Below, piece by piece: positions 40,855-51,520 of a DNA stretch of 64,000 nucleotides; positions within the stretch are counted from its first letter, which is position 1; the number at the start of each line of letters is the position of its first letter. Below the pieces are notes generated by a model. That model worked only from the letters and a program-made list of their open reading frames with translations. It had not been told where the DNA came from and made no database searches. Position numbers and translations under genes: made by a program. This DNA comes from Plectosphaerella cucumerina (taxonomy: Eukaryota > Ascomycota > Sordariomycetes > Glomerellales > Plectosphaerellaceae): the NCBI GenBank assembly GCA_020746995.1, contig JAGPXD010000003.1:5580001-5644000 (forward strand), read 5' to 3'.

Positions 40855-42189
40855 TCAAATAGCCCGCCCCGGCACCGGCCGCTCATCGTCGCAACTAATC
40901 TCAAACCACGTCGTCTTGCGGATCCCGCTGTCGCGCCGGCTCGCCCCCGGCCGCCGCTGCCCCACCACCTCGTCGGCCTGCTCCGCGACGTCGTCGATCC
41001 GCGCCGTAATGGCACTCAGCGGCCGCAGCATAATCTCCTCGCTTGTCCGCCTCATAATCTCCAACCGGTACCCGCTCTGCGCGCCCTTTTCCTCCTCGTC
41101 CCGCGCGCCGCCTCCGCCCGGGTGCGCTCTCGGCCCGTCCCTGCTCTTGCAGCCGCTGCAGACGGTGCTTCTCGCGTTGGAGGAGCCGCTGGAGCCGCCA
41201 AAGTCGGAGGATTTGGCGGTTGAGCCTAGCGTTGCTGGGAAGAGGTAGGCCAGGGGGAGGCGGCACATGGGGAGGCAGGCGCAGATGATGGCGACGTTCA
41301 TCTCGATCATTGTCCAGAGAGTTGAGGCGATGTCATCTGGCAAGGTCAGTATCCTGTCATTGAAAGGAGGAGAGTTACGTACATGTGACGTCCGGACTTG
41401 TTGTGGAAAAGTTCAGCGTCGTCGCTCGCAGTACGCTCGTGACTGTCACGAAGCCTCCGAGGGCAAAGACGCACATGAGTGCCTTCTTCTGCGCGCCGGG
41501 CAGCTGGCTCTGCCATATGACTTTTTGCGGGAGTAAGATGATGAGCACGTCGGTGGCGATGCTGAATGCGGCGTTGGCGTACCAATTCGCCGTCAGGGAT
41601 ATGCAGGTTCCGGGGAGGGTGCGGTCCCAGGCGCGTTGGATGGGGGTGCACTGCCAGATGGACGATGCGGTTGTGCCGAGCATGTAGAGGAGGATGATGG
41701 AGAGAAGGAGGAAGCAGCCGATGCGGAAGCCGCGGGAGGGGAAGATGCGGAGGTAGAGGAGGAGGATGGAGGCTTTGGTGAGGTTGATGGTGAGTTTGTA
41801 GAAGATTTGGGCGATGTAGAAGGTCTGGGATGGTTAGGGGGTGTTGAGAGGGGGAATGATGCAAGACTTACCTTAAGAGTTGCTTGTTTGTTCATCTTGG
41901 AAAGGTTGAAGACGTGTTGGCCGAAGCCGAAGTGGACGGATACCATCATGAGGATGGCGACGATGAGGCAGCAGACCTGTGCGTGTCAGTAGGAGCACTC
42001 TATCGCGGTCAGTGAACTCACAAAGGATGCCAGTAGCGTCCAGTCGTCGATCCCCAGGGCAGACTGCAGCTTGATACGTGCCCAGAACCGAATGGCCACG
42101 AACGTTGGGGTCAGAATGAAGAAGATGGCGCAGGGAATCTCGACCTGCAGCGAGTTGCTCTCGCCGGGCACATTGCCGGGGGCTCCCAT
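40855..42189 (-). CDS. Seven-TM rhodopsin-fold integral membrane protein (SAT4/Pth11-like, no CFEM)
   Basis: Four exons, 42189-42022, 41976-41872, 41824-41383 and 41336-40855, give 398 residues. The predicted helices are in order: VEIPCAIFFILTPTFVAIRF, the GIDDWTLLASFVCCLIVAIL stretch, FYIAQIFYKLTINLTKASIL, FRIGCFLLLSIILLYMLGT, NAAFSIATDVLIILLPQKVI, KALMCVFALGGFVTVTSVLR and TLWTMIEMNVAIICACLPMC. The DDW after TM2 and the W..IE.N..II..C motif of TM7 are hallmarks of the fungal rhodopsin-fold family (Pfam PF20684 as I recall). No N-terminal CFEM domain is present. The C-tail of about 130 residues is Ser/Gly/Arg-rich and cytosolic. Members include Pth11, a surface sensor of Magnaporthe, but most have no known ligand. 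Exon 4 skips a nearer AG that would bring in a TGA stop. Confidence 0.9.
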
Positions 42190-43852
42190 GATGGGATTGC
42201 GAGTGCCAAGTGTGAAGAACGCAAAAGGGGTAGCGGTCAGTGCGGTATGGTGTTTTGACGGACGAAATGGTTACCATTACACCGGACCCGGTCTTTCGGC
42301 TGATATATGAGGATCTGCCATAGCCTAGGACTAGATCGCGCAACGTCGATCCTTGACATCTGCCGAGGACCTCACTGCCTCGCATGTGGTGCTAGAGATC
42401 CCTCCTCGACGGCGCGGCTGCGATGGGTGATCAAAGTCTCACATCGGAGAGACACATTCGAGCAAGGTATGGCTGCGCGGCATCGCCGCGGGGGTTTCTT
42501 CACAGTCATCCCAACGGTTAGGATGCGTCATTATCTCAATGAGGGAGGAAAGAGGGGGCTCTGGGTGATAGGGGACGGCGGCATCGGCTGATCTGCCCAG
42601 CAAGACATCAGCCGAACTGCCCTGTTCAGCCTCGAGATCGCCGCCATCAGAGCGCAAAAGCAAGGTTACCGAACACTCGCTTACGGCATGTTCCTCAGCC
42701 GTCGAGGGCACATCTCGTCACGAGCGGGCGTCATGAGCCCATCGAGTCGACCTTCCGGAGCCGAAAAGCACGAATATAGCCCCAAAGCCACCATCTGGCA
42801 TTTCACACCCAAGTGGCTTTCGTACGCCTTCTCAGCTCGCTGGCCCGGTCCCTTGGGTGTGGGTGATCGGCAGTGCCAGCGGCAAAAGCAAGGCGCGGTC
42901 GGTCGAACGTTGGCGGCGCCAGAGACATTGTCCTGCCCTTGGGGTCGGTGGTACCCCGGCGGACCGAGACATTGGGTATTGTGACCCGCGAGAATGTCGC
43001 GGAGGGGCGGGAAGGGGAGCTGGGCATTCCAGCCGTATTTCGAAACGGGGCTTGGGGGGAGAGGTGCCTTGGGTGCGTCATTGGGGGATGTTCGGCTGAA
43101 ATTTCGGATTGGAGTGTTGGTATTGTTGCTTTTGGAGGCTCGGCGTGAACCATGGCTTGGACTGGAGGATTGCGCTTGAGCCGTTGGGTCCCGATGGTGG
43201 ACGAGGGTCGTACAATGGGCGTCGTGTGCACATGCGTCGCTTTGTCAAGAATCTGATGGACTTGGGAATGATGAGATCGTAGATTCAAAAACGGAGATAG
43301 CCATATGCAAATGAGGGGGCAACGGAGAGGTGGTGGACGTGATGTTCGTGGTTGATCTTGTGCAATGAGGTTATTCACAAAACCCCCAATTCGAAAAGCG
43401 ATGATCAGACACCGGCACCCTGTTGCCGACCACACAGCTGGAGCAAGACCCTAGACAAGGCCTAAATCCAATACCTGCATTATGTTCTACACATCACACT
43501 ACTCAAATGAGCAAACGCCTCGTGCAGGGGCGCGCAGTGGTTGCCGACGTCCTGCGCCGTCGGGTCTGGCGTCTCCATCAGAGACACATTCGCACCCGCG
43601 CTCCCTCAGTTCAGCTGCCCCTGATCGTACGAGAGACGATCACATAAGAATCTTGCAAGCCTTGGTGCGATCTAAGGTGTCGCCCTGTCTCTCTCGCCGC
43701 GCGCCTTCGGACATTGCCGTTGTGGTTGACTTGAACTCACGTCGTGGAGCATCGAGGCGACTTACACACCGAGCTTACCGAGGCTCTCACCGAGGTACAC
43801 CCAAGTCCAGCACTCACCGACTCACCGATCACCGCATCAGATTGTCACCACG
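42190..43852. other. Intergenic, divergent: receptor and hydrolase promoters
   Basis: No gene is supported. A minus-strand open frame at 42803-43163 (starting MVHAEPPKATIPT) has an ATG but no family resemblance and lies in Pro/Arg-rich sequence; I leave it out. Confidence 0.5.
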
Positions 43853-44938
43853 ATGCTTCTCTCTCAACTCTTGCTCACGGCAACATCATTTTGGACATTA
43901 GTCGCCTCAGCACATCAGACAATCATCGAACGGCCGTACCTCCCCGCCGACTTCAATGGCTCCAATTTCACCTACACGTACCCGATCAGCCTCTTCCGGT
44001 TCACTTCCCAGGGCCAAGATGTAGACATGGCCTTCATCGACGTGCCGCCCCGGTCAGGACCGAAGTACTCACGCCACAAGGGGAAATCCTTTATCAAACC
44101 GCCCGTGGCACTGCTTCTTCACGGCAAGAACTTCTGCTCCATCACTTGGAGAACTACCATTGCATCGCTCTCCAATGCCGGGTACCGCGTCATCGCCCCC
44201 GATCAAGTCGGCTTCTGCAAGTCCACCAAGCCTCGTCCCGGGTACCAGTTCTCCCTCGCCCAGCTCGCCCTCAACACCCACGCTCTCCTCGAGGCGCTCG
44301 GGATTCTTCCCGATGGCACACCGCAGCTAGCGGTCATCGGCCACTCTCTGGGCGGCATGCTAGCAACCCGCTTCGCCCTCCAGCACCCGTCCGCCGTCGC
44401 CGACGGCCGCCTCGTCCTAGTCAACCCCATCGGCCTCGAGGACTACATCGCCTCGGGCGTGCCCTACACCTCGATCGAAACCAACCTCGCGCAGGAGACC
44501 GCACAGGACTACGCCTCCATCCGCGCCTACCAAGAGAAGGTCTACTACCCCAACACGCCCTGGCGACCCGAGTTTGACATCTGGGTCCGCATGTCCGCCG
44601 ACATCTACGCCGGAAGTGAGCGCGATGCCTTTCTTCAGGCCCAGGCGCGCGTTGTCGACATGGTGCTCACGCAGCCAGTCGCCCACGAGTTTGAGCGCCT
44701 GCGGGTCGCCCGCACGTTGGTGATGATTGGCGAGGAGGACACAACGGCCGTGGGCAAGGCCGGCGCGCCGCCCGAAGCACAGGCCCGGCTTGGGAGGTTC
44801 GCCGAGCTGGGACCGGAGGTTGCCGCCAGGATCACGGGCGCCGAGTACGCGGGGTTCCCGGGCCGAGGGCACGCGCCGCAGATCGAGGTTCCGGGCGAGT
44901 TCCACAAGAGGCTACTGGCGTGGTTGAAGTCATCGTGA
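43853..44938 (+). CDS. Secreted alpha/beta hydrolase
   Basis: Single exon of 361 residues with a signal peptide (MLLSQLLLTATSFWTLVASA). The alpha/beta-hydrolase core begins at VALLLHGKNFCSITWRTTIA, with the oxyanion HG. The strand RVIAPDQVGFCKSTKP follows. The triad is Ser165 in VIGHSLGGMLATRF, Asp296 in MIGEEDTTAVG and His340 in GRGHAPQIE. One N-glycosylation sequon (NGSN/NFT region) is near the N-terminus. It resembles bacterial and fungal secreted lipase- or epoxide-hydrolase-like proteins, but the cap region gives no clear substrate. It is convergent with the uL13 gene. Confidence 0.88.
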   Translation: MLLSQLLLTATSFWTLVASAHQTIIERPYLPADFNGSNFTYTYPISLFRFTSQGQDVDMAFIDVPPRSGPKYSRHKGKSFIKPPVALLLHGKNFCSITWRTTIASLSNAGYRVIAPDQVGFCKSTKPRPGYQFSLAQLALNTHALLEALGILPDGTPQLAVIGHSLGGMLATRFALQHPSAVADGRLVLVNPIGLEDYIASGVPYTSIETNLAQETAQDYASIRAYQEKVYYPNTPWRPEFDIWVRMSADIYAGSERDAFLQAQARVVDMVLTQPVAHEFERLRVARTLVMIGEEDTTAVGKAGAPPEAQARLGRFAELGPEVAARITGAEYAGFPGRGHAPQIEVPGEFHKRLLAWLKSS

Positions 44939-45525
44939 GCACATAGGACGAGCATACATCTCACTGCACATATCTGATCAAGGCATATCATTGATTCATC
45001 ACCGTCTCCCGGCCGATCCTGGCCTTGCTTCGGGGCGCCATTCCTTTTCCGCCTCGTCTTTTTCCATGCCACATTGCGCCTTTCGTCCGCGAACTGAACA
45101 GAGAGAGCCGATGTCAGAGCTGGCCGACGCGGGCGGAACGGGGGTGGGGGGTTTTTGTTTTTAGTTTCTTTCTTTTGGTATTCTGGGGGACGACGACCGA
45201 CGGCGGGAGGGTTTTGTTTTCCTTCGGAATGACACGCAAAAATATGCACATTCAGCCGACCGCCCCTGAGATGTGTCCCTCTGTTCAACCACCAGACCAC
45301 AGCCGGCCGAACCAGCCCTGCCATCAGCATAATGAAGAGTGTGTTTGATGATGTCCCATTGTTGAACCGCCACGCCAATCTAATGTCCGAGGAAGGAAAC
45401 GCGAAGGTGATGGATGACGACGAAACACGCGAGAACCCGGGGCCGCTGCCCGTACTGCCGGAGGTCGGGGTCGGGAGCAGCTGCCGCGCGGGCTTTGGCT
45501 ACCGCAACCGTGTGGGGGAGGTTGC
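44939..45525. other. Convergent intergenic region
   Basis: 3' flanks of the hydrolase and uL13 genes. A partial GATA-like ATCTGATCA at 44972-44980 lies at a gene end and is probably chance. Nothing else is recognisable. Confidence 0.55.
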
Positions 45526-46552
45526 TTAGTAGCCGAAGGCCTCGAGGGCCTGCGTCGTCTTGGTGTCGACCTTGGCGTTCTTCTTCGCATCGGACAGCTG
45601 GCGGAGGGCGACCCGCTTGCGCTCGTAGTAGGCGGCACCCTTGGCCTTGCGGCGCTCCTCGAGCCTGGGAAGATGTTAGTGATTGATGGCGGGGGAGGGG
45701 TCACTTGAACGCACCTGGCAACAACATCCTGGTACTTCCAGCCGACCTCGTGGCTGAGACGGCCGACGGTGCAGTACTTGCGGCCGGGCTGCAGCCTCAG
45801 GACGCGGAGGGCCTGGGGGACAACCATCTTCTTCTGGGTGTCGTAGGGAGGGGGGACGCCCTCGAAGACCTTGAGGCGCTCAAGGGCGGCGGCACCGCGG
45901 GCGGTCTTGTGGGGAATCATGCCGCGGACGGCCTTGTAGAAGATCCTCGAGGGGGCGCGGAAGTGGAAGGGACCTGTGGGCGTGAGGTCAGCGACTGTCG
46001 GTGCTGTGTGTTGGAACGGGTATGAGACTCACCACCGCGGGTGGGGTTGTAACGGGTCATCTTGCGCAGGTAGGCGTGGTACTTGACTGTCGAGGCAGAA
46101 GTGTCAGCGGGTTGTGTCCTGGTATAGGGCTCGTCTCGGTTGGGTGTGTGTCGACGTACGCTTGGCGCGGAAGAACTCGCCGGAGATGTTCAGGGCCTCG
46201 GCGCGGACAACGACGATCTTCTGGCCGTTGAGGAGCTGCTTGGCCACGATGGAGGCCAGACGGCCAAGGAGATGGCCCTTGCCGTCGATGACGACCTGAG
46301 ATTCGAGTCAGCGGTCTGTCGACAACATGGGTGTCGTGCGACATGTCGGCGACGGCGATCGTGGCGCTGGGGGCGGCGGCGCATGCGACGGTCGTTGCGA
46401 TTGATGCGCTCGTCTTCCTCCTTCCCCCTCATGCCCTGGTGTTCCGCGCACAAAACCCGCCCGCCGTGTCGCCCACGATCGCGTCGCCAAAACAATGTCG
46501 AATTCCCCCCTTGATGCGGGATAGACTCACCACCTGCTCGAAGGAGGACATG
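45526..46552 (-). CDS. rpl16: 60S ribosomal protein uL13 (L13a/L16)
   Basis: Large-subunit ribosomal protein. Five exons, 46552-46532, 46295-46160, 46086-46033, 45973-45715 and 45664-45526, give 202 residues. Exon 1 codes for only seven residues (MSSFEQV), followed by a 236-bp intron, typical of fungal ribosomal protein genes. The protein reads on as VVIDGKGHLLGRLASIVAKQ, then SGEFFRAKLKYHAYLRKMTR, GGPFHFRAPSRIFYKAVRGM, IPHKTARGAAALERLKVFEG and PPPYDTQKKMVVPQALRVLR. It ends VDTKTTQALEAFGY. Each junction restores conserved sequence. I searched the first intron for C/D snoRNA boxes and found none. Confidence 0.97.
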
Positions 46553-47978
46553 GTGATTTCTTCGTGCCGGAACCGGAGTGTCGACGAAGGAATGGAAAAG
46601 GGCGAACGTTCAGCGTCGTGGACCAAACCTCTGGGCTGAGATGCCTCGCGGAGATTTGTGCTGCTGTTCGGGAGGTCGGGTTAGTAGTGACGGTTGGGGA
46701 GAGGTTTCGAGGAGTAGGGCCCGTCAAATCTGAAGCGAAGAATTTCCAGCCCCAGTGCCGCTCGTCGTGTGGTGCCGCCGCAGGCCACCTCTGATTGGCC
46801 GGCGGGGCTAGGGGCAAGCGATTGCGGGAAGCACAAAAAATAGGGCTCGAAGCCCGGTCACATGATGCGGGTGTGTCAGCGGGTGGGGTCACGTGGGGCT
46901 GCCTGCGTGAAGGCTCGCCCTGAACCTCACCCCAACCTGACGTCGAATTGGTCGCATGAGATGAGTTGGCTGTTGCAGTCAATTACTCCCTTTCCATGGC
47001 ATATTAGATGCAGCGAAGCTCGTCTCTCTGTTCATTGCATGGCGAATTGTGAGACTTGGCATCAGGCGGGACCCAGTCGCCCACGGTTGACGCTGCAATC
47101 AGGTGCCATGACATCACGGCACTCACTCTCTGGCAGCTCCCGTCTGGGCCCTGTCACCACCCCGGCGGACGTTCATCGGTAAGATCTCATACACCATTCT
47201 ATTTGCCGTTGATTGAGCTTCTCCACCCATGCGATTCTACGAATCTGGCGGTACATTCGTGCTGCAGACCTCACATCTTCGTCGAATCAATTGCACTGCT
47301 TGCCGTACTCGAACAGCTCGACACCCTTGCCATCATTTATTCATTTCTCCTCTTCGATCTTTTGAACCTCGATCTGTGGCGTGCTGTCATTCTACTCTCA
47401 CAACAAGCGTGCTCTGTCTGGGCAGCCGTGGATTCTCTCCGCAGCCTCGCCAATCTCGTCAGCCCCCTTGAACCCTGGCTATGGAGATTCCATATCAGCA
47501 ATGCCGGGCAAGTCCTGCCATCCCCATCGCATCATTCATGGAGCTGTGGTTTCTCTTGGAGGCCCTCAGGTCAAGTCAAACAGCGATACTACGTCGCAAC
47601 TTCCTCAGTCCATCGCGGCAATGGCCAGTGAATCCACTTTCCAGCACATGAAGCGGCAAGAGTTCCCAACCCATCAGATGATATGCCCTCTCTGCCTTCC
47701 GCCTTCCGGTTTCCACGCAGACCACAAGGCCGGACTTCCCACTCATTCCCAAGGGAAGCCTCAACCGATCAGATGCTGCTGCGGAAAGAAATGCGACGAA
47801 TATTTGCCGACGTTGACAATCTTCCATCCCCAACTTCGCTCCCACAGTCACACTTCTACCTCGAAGACCATTTTGGTTATTCCAAGACATATTTACTGTC
47901 ATTTCCGCCACGTCAGCTGACACGCCCACAATCCTCGAATCCCCCCGAGACAGCCGGGCAGCGCTTCAACATCCCAAC
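46553..47978. other. Intergenic, divergent: uL13 promoter and leader of orphan gene
   Basis: No gene is supported. Overlapping plus-strand frames at 47056-47630 and 47381-47920 lack any recognisable feature. Confidence 0.5.
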
Positions 47979-48776
47979 ATGCCCTCCCTTCCACCTGTCT
48001 TCGAGCGCAAGGAAAAGCCAGAGAATGTGCCGCGAGACTTACGTCGGGCTGCCTTGGAGCACAAAGCAGTGGAAACACACCTGGAAAGGGTGTCGAAACA
48101 AAGGGAAGCCAATTTTCTTCAGGGCCCCGAGCCACAGGACATGCCTTCGCCTGATCCACGCCTCATCGCCAGGTTCCACGCGTGGTACATCCAACCAAAA
48201 CTCGAATTGGCTTCATCGAAAGCGGCCGAGCACATCACTTTGACAGATCTTGACGAGACTGCGGGGTTGCGATCCGATACTCCAGCTCCTTGGGATGGAC
48301 TGCTTGATGGCAACTCTGACAGCGACGACGAGACGGATTCGGACACAACGAATTCAAGCTCTGGCAGCCCCGAAACTGTCATGAGTCTTGACAGCCCTCC
48401 CTACGAAGAACCCTGGGAGCTGATCAACCGCGTCTTGATGACCTCCCCGGGTCCTCCCGAGACGGGCATCCTACTTCCCCGCGACCCTCCGCGCGATCTG
48501 TCCGCAGCTTTTACGTTGCTCACCAACAAAAAGTATCTCATCAGGGACAGTCGATACCACAAGTACCCACCCAGGGATATGCCCAGACGGGCGGGTGACT
48601 TTGTGTTTCCCCCCCTCATGACGGAGATTGCCCCTCTGGGCCCCAGTCCTCTTCGGACATCGATCGAGATGAGCGAGTGGGAGGAGCTGTCGACTGGGGA
48701 CGTTTTCGAAGACGGTTTCAGCTGGATGGGAGCCGAGAGGATGGCGACGACTGTTGTTCTTGAGTACAATTGGTGA
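47979..48776 (+). CDS. Uncharacterised acidic protein (orphan)
   Basis: Single exon of 265 residues; the ATG has A at -3 (CCAACATG). I recognise no family. The N-terminal 60 residues are charged and helical (KPENVPRDLRRAALEHKAVE). Residues about 105-140 are very acidic and Ser-rich (NSDSDDETDSDTTNSSSG). The second half alternates Pro and aromatic residues (PPYEEPWELINRVLM, FVFPPLMTEIAPLG). No signal peptide, TM segment or Cys pairs are visible, so it is not a classic effector. Codon use is less GC3-biased than its neighbours, which fits a lineage-restricted or weakly expressed gene. It could also be a chance open frame. Confidence 0.4.
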   Translation: MPSLPPVFERKEKPENVPRDLRRAALEHKAVETHLERVSKQREANFLQGPEPQDMPSPDPRLIARFHAWYIQPKLELASSKAAEHITLTDLDETAGLRSDTPAPWDGLLDGNSDSDDETDSDTTNSSSGSPETVMSLDSPPYEEPWELINRVLMTSPGPPETGILLPRDPPRDLSAAFTLLTNKKYLIRDSRYHKYPPRDMPRRAGDFVFPPLMTEIAPLGPSPLRTSIEMSEWEELSTGDVFEDGFSWMGAERMATTVVLEYNW

Positions 48777-49841
48777 AAAGACGGGCATTCATCGTTCAAA
48801 TGGAACGGCTTCTTTGGATTGAAGCGGGGATGATCTTGAGCAGGCCGCAGCGAGATGGTTTGAATGATTCGTATCGAATAAGGCAGCGAGAATATCAAGA
48901 CGCGAGTCCACATTGGGCTACTCTAGCTGTCGCCGTGAGGACGGCGCAGGTGATGATTGATCTTGAAAAGACCCGAGACATGGAAATGGGCAGATGCACC
49001 ACGTGGAAGGCGAGCCGGGCGAGGCAGCGGCGCCAAATGTCTTCCCCTTTCCCGCGCTTGCGTCTGCTGTAACACAAAGCAGCCTCACCGCCCTCGTGTC
49101 CCGATTGTGTGTCAGATTGATTCGGCATGGCGAAGCGAATCATGCGAGGAGATGCGGACAGCCGACGCACCGCCCTTGGCAACCCGTCCCGGCCTCAAGG
49201 GCACACGCATGGCTCCGGCCGGCCTTGGGCGGGTACCCGCGAGCTGCCGTGGCGCGCGACATGCCCGAGGGGATATGACGCCCAGGCTGGTGTCACTTGC
49301 CGTGGTTAGATGCACGCTGCGAGGTGTAGGTGTAGGTGCAGGTTCGAGGGAGGATGTACTGTGACTGCCTGAGAGCAGCGGTGAAGAATGAGAGGCTCCT
49401 GCAGCGAGAGTGCAACAGACGGATGAGACTGCCGAGAGAGAAGGGTGCTGCTTCCGATGAAGGGCATCGGTTGGATTGGGCCGGGGAAGCAACAAGGCAT
49501 CTGGAAGCAGCGACTCGGCGTCTGCCGCCACAGCGGCGTGAGATTAGGGGAAGGTTGGGTGCAACAGCATTGCCAATATAGGCCGTGCCTGCCCAGGTGG
49601 TGTGCCTGCATTTGCTAATTCCGATGGTCTGGGCAAGAACGGAAGGCACAAGGGCGTTGCTCCTTCCTTCCTCCCATAAGTGCCCGCTCCTTCCCGCCTG
49701 ACAACAACAACAACAACATCAGCTCCCGATCCGCCGTCGCACAAGATCTTGGGCATCTTCACCTGTACATCAACAGCCACTCTAGGTTTATAGTACTGTT
49801 TTCTTCATCTGCATTCATCATCCGCCAGAGCGTCGTCAACA
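48777..49841. other. Intergenic: promoter of Dal5-type permease
   Basis: No gene is supported. A short CAACAACAACAACAACA run lies near 49702-49718 in the leader of the permease. Confidence 0.5.
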
Positions 49842-51407
49842 ATGTCCCAAGCTCCCTCCGATCTTCCCGCCAATCCGGCGGGACCCTCTGCCAACGACAA
49901 TGCGGCTCCGAGCCAGTCATCCGGCTCGACCATTCAGGTTCACACCCGGAAGCAAATTGCCAGGACATACGACTATCGCCTGATGCCAATCCTGTTTCTG
50001 GCCTTCCTCTTCTTCTTCCTCGACAAGTCCAACATTGCATTCGCCCGGATTCACGGCCTGGAGCTCGACCTCCAGCTTGAGCAGTACCAGTTCAACATTG
50101 CCCTTGTCCTCTTCTTCGTCCCCAACTTCATTTTTAACATTCCCGGCAATCTGCTTCTGCGTTGGGTTGGCGGTGCCAGATGGCTCTCCTGTCTGATCTT
50201 CGTCTGGGGTGTCGTCACCTTTTGCACGGCATTCATCGAGAACATCAGGGGCCTTTACGTCACCCGCATCTTCCTCGGCATTGCTGAGAGCTCCTTCCTC
50301 GGCGGTGCCCTCATCTACCTCGGCTTTTTCTACAGCCAGGACGAGCTCATCATGCGAATTGGGTTGCTGTACGCCGCCAGCCCGCTCGCAGGCTTTCTCG
50401 GTGGCTTCATTGCGGGCGGTCTCAGCCGCATCGACACTGAGTTCCCCGTCAATGGCTTCAGCCGCTGGCCTTGGATCTTCCTCGCCGAGGGTGCTGCAAC
50501 CATCGTGCTTGGGCTTTTGGCCTTTTGGCTGCTGCCGAACACGCCCGCACAGTTTCTGCGTGGGAAGGGCATGGACGCCAGCATTGAACGTCCATTGCCA
50601 TCCGCCACCCCTGTCGAGGACGCTGGTGCTGCCAAGAACACTGCCCTTGCCCTCGATCACAACGACAGGCTCAGCGCGAAGCTGTTCAAAAGAGCCATCT
50701 TCAACCCCATGACTATCATCATGGCCGTCGGCGCATTCTTCTCCATCGAGGCCATCTACAGCTACGCCCTCTTCTTGCCGACCATCATCCACACCATGGG
50801 TTTCCGAGCCCTGACCGCCAGCCTCATGACGGCACCGCCCAACTTCATCGGCTTCGTCGGCACCCTTATCGTCTGCTACCGGAGCCGCAAGTCGGGGCTG
50901 ACCGGTTCCTACCTCACGGCCTGCTCGTTCGTTGGCTGCCTGGGCTTTCTCTTCCTCCTGGTAGGAGGGCTGACCGGCGAGCCCGGCGACCGGACCACCA
51001 TCATCCTGCAGTATCTCGGGACGTTCTTCGTGTCGGGCGGCGTGCACCCACTCCCTCCGCTGGCGCTGACTTGGCTGCACATCAACATGTCGCCGCACTA
51101 CGTCCGCGCCATCGCCCTCGGCTTTGTCTTCACCGTGGGAAACCTCGCCCCATTCCTCGCCTCCTTCACCTACATCCGCAGCGAGGCACCGGCGTATGCC
51201 CGCGGCCACGCCATCAACCTGGGCTGCCTCATTGGCCTCTTCCTCATCAGCATCGCCACGCCTTGGTGGATGAGGAATGAGAATGCGAAGCGGGACGACG
51301 GCGACCGCAACTACCGCATGGACAACGTGCGCTGGCAGGGTAGGCCGCGGGAGCAGTACGAGAGGGAGCTCGGATGTCTGCATCCCGACTTCCGGTACAA
51401 GATTTAG
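49842..51407 (+). CDS. MFS permease of the allantoate/Dal5 type (anion:cation symporter family)
   Basis: Single exon of 521 residues. After a 40-residue hydrophilic N-terminus the first helix reads YDYRLMPILFLAFLFFFLDK then SNIAFARIHGLELDL, with the DKSN motif typical of Dal5/Tna1-like carriers. Further helices include NIALVLFFVPNFIFNIPGNL, GLYVTRIFLGIAESSFLGGA (the TRIFLGIAE motif), RWPWIFLAEGAATIVLGLLA then FWLLPNTP, and a central loop. The second half runs FNPMTIIMAVGAFFSIEAIY to GLFLISIATPWWM. Members carry allantoate, nicotinate, biotin, pantothenate or similar organic anions; the substrate is not readable here. It is convergent with AP-2 mu, 113 bp between stop codons. Confidence 0.93.
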   Translation: MSQAPSDLPANPAGPSANDNAAPSQSSGSTIQVHTRKQIARTYDYRLMPILFLAFLFFFLDKSNIAFARIHGLELDLQLEQYQFNIALVLFFVPNFIFNIPGNLLLRWVGGARWLSCLIFVWGVVTFCTAFIENIRGLYVTRIFLGIAESSFLGGALIYLGFFYSQDELIMRIGLLYAASPLAGFLGGFIAGGLSRIDTEFPVNGFSRWPWIFLAEGAATIVLGLLAFWLLPNTPAQFLRGKGMDASIERPLPSATPVEDAGAAKNTALALDHNDRLSAKLFKRAIFNPMTIIMAVGAFFSIEAIYSYALFLPTIIHTMGFRALTASLMTAPPNFIGFVGTLIVCYRSRKSGLTGSYLTACSFVGCLGFLFLLVGGLTGEPGDRTTIILQYLGTFFVSGGVHPLPPLALTWLHINMSPHYVRAIALGFVFTVGNLAPFLASFTYIRSEAPAYARGHAINLGCLIGLFLISIATPWWMRNENAKRDDGDRNYRMDNVRWQGRPREQYERELGCLHPDFRYKI

Positions 51408-51520
51408 AGTGTGGAGAGACATGATTAAATGCAAATACTTTGCGTCTGTATTCAACAAGCCCTCCGAGGGAATCTCCGTGACGCCAAACAATGCTGTTGC
51501 TACAACCAAAGAAAGGACAT

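Noticed and set aside
42803..43435. A minus-strand frame of 210 codons upstream of the receptor gene
   Set aside because: The first codon is not ATG, composition is Pro/Arg-rich, and there is no domain or signal peptide.
44972..44980. ATCTGATCA similar to the iron GATA box
   Set aside because: One mismatch, and it sits between two convergent gene ends, not in a promoter.
46296..46531. Possible snoRNA in the first intron of the uL13 gene
   Set aside because: No RTGATGA C box paired with a CTGA D box and no flanking stem were seen.
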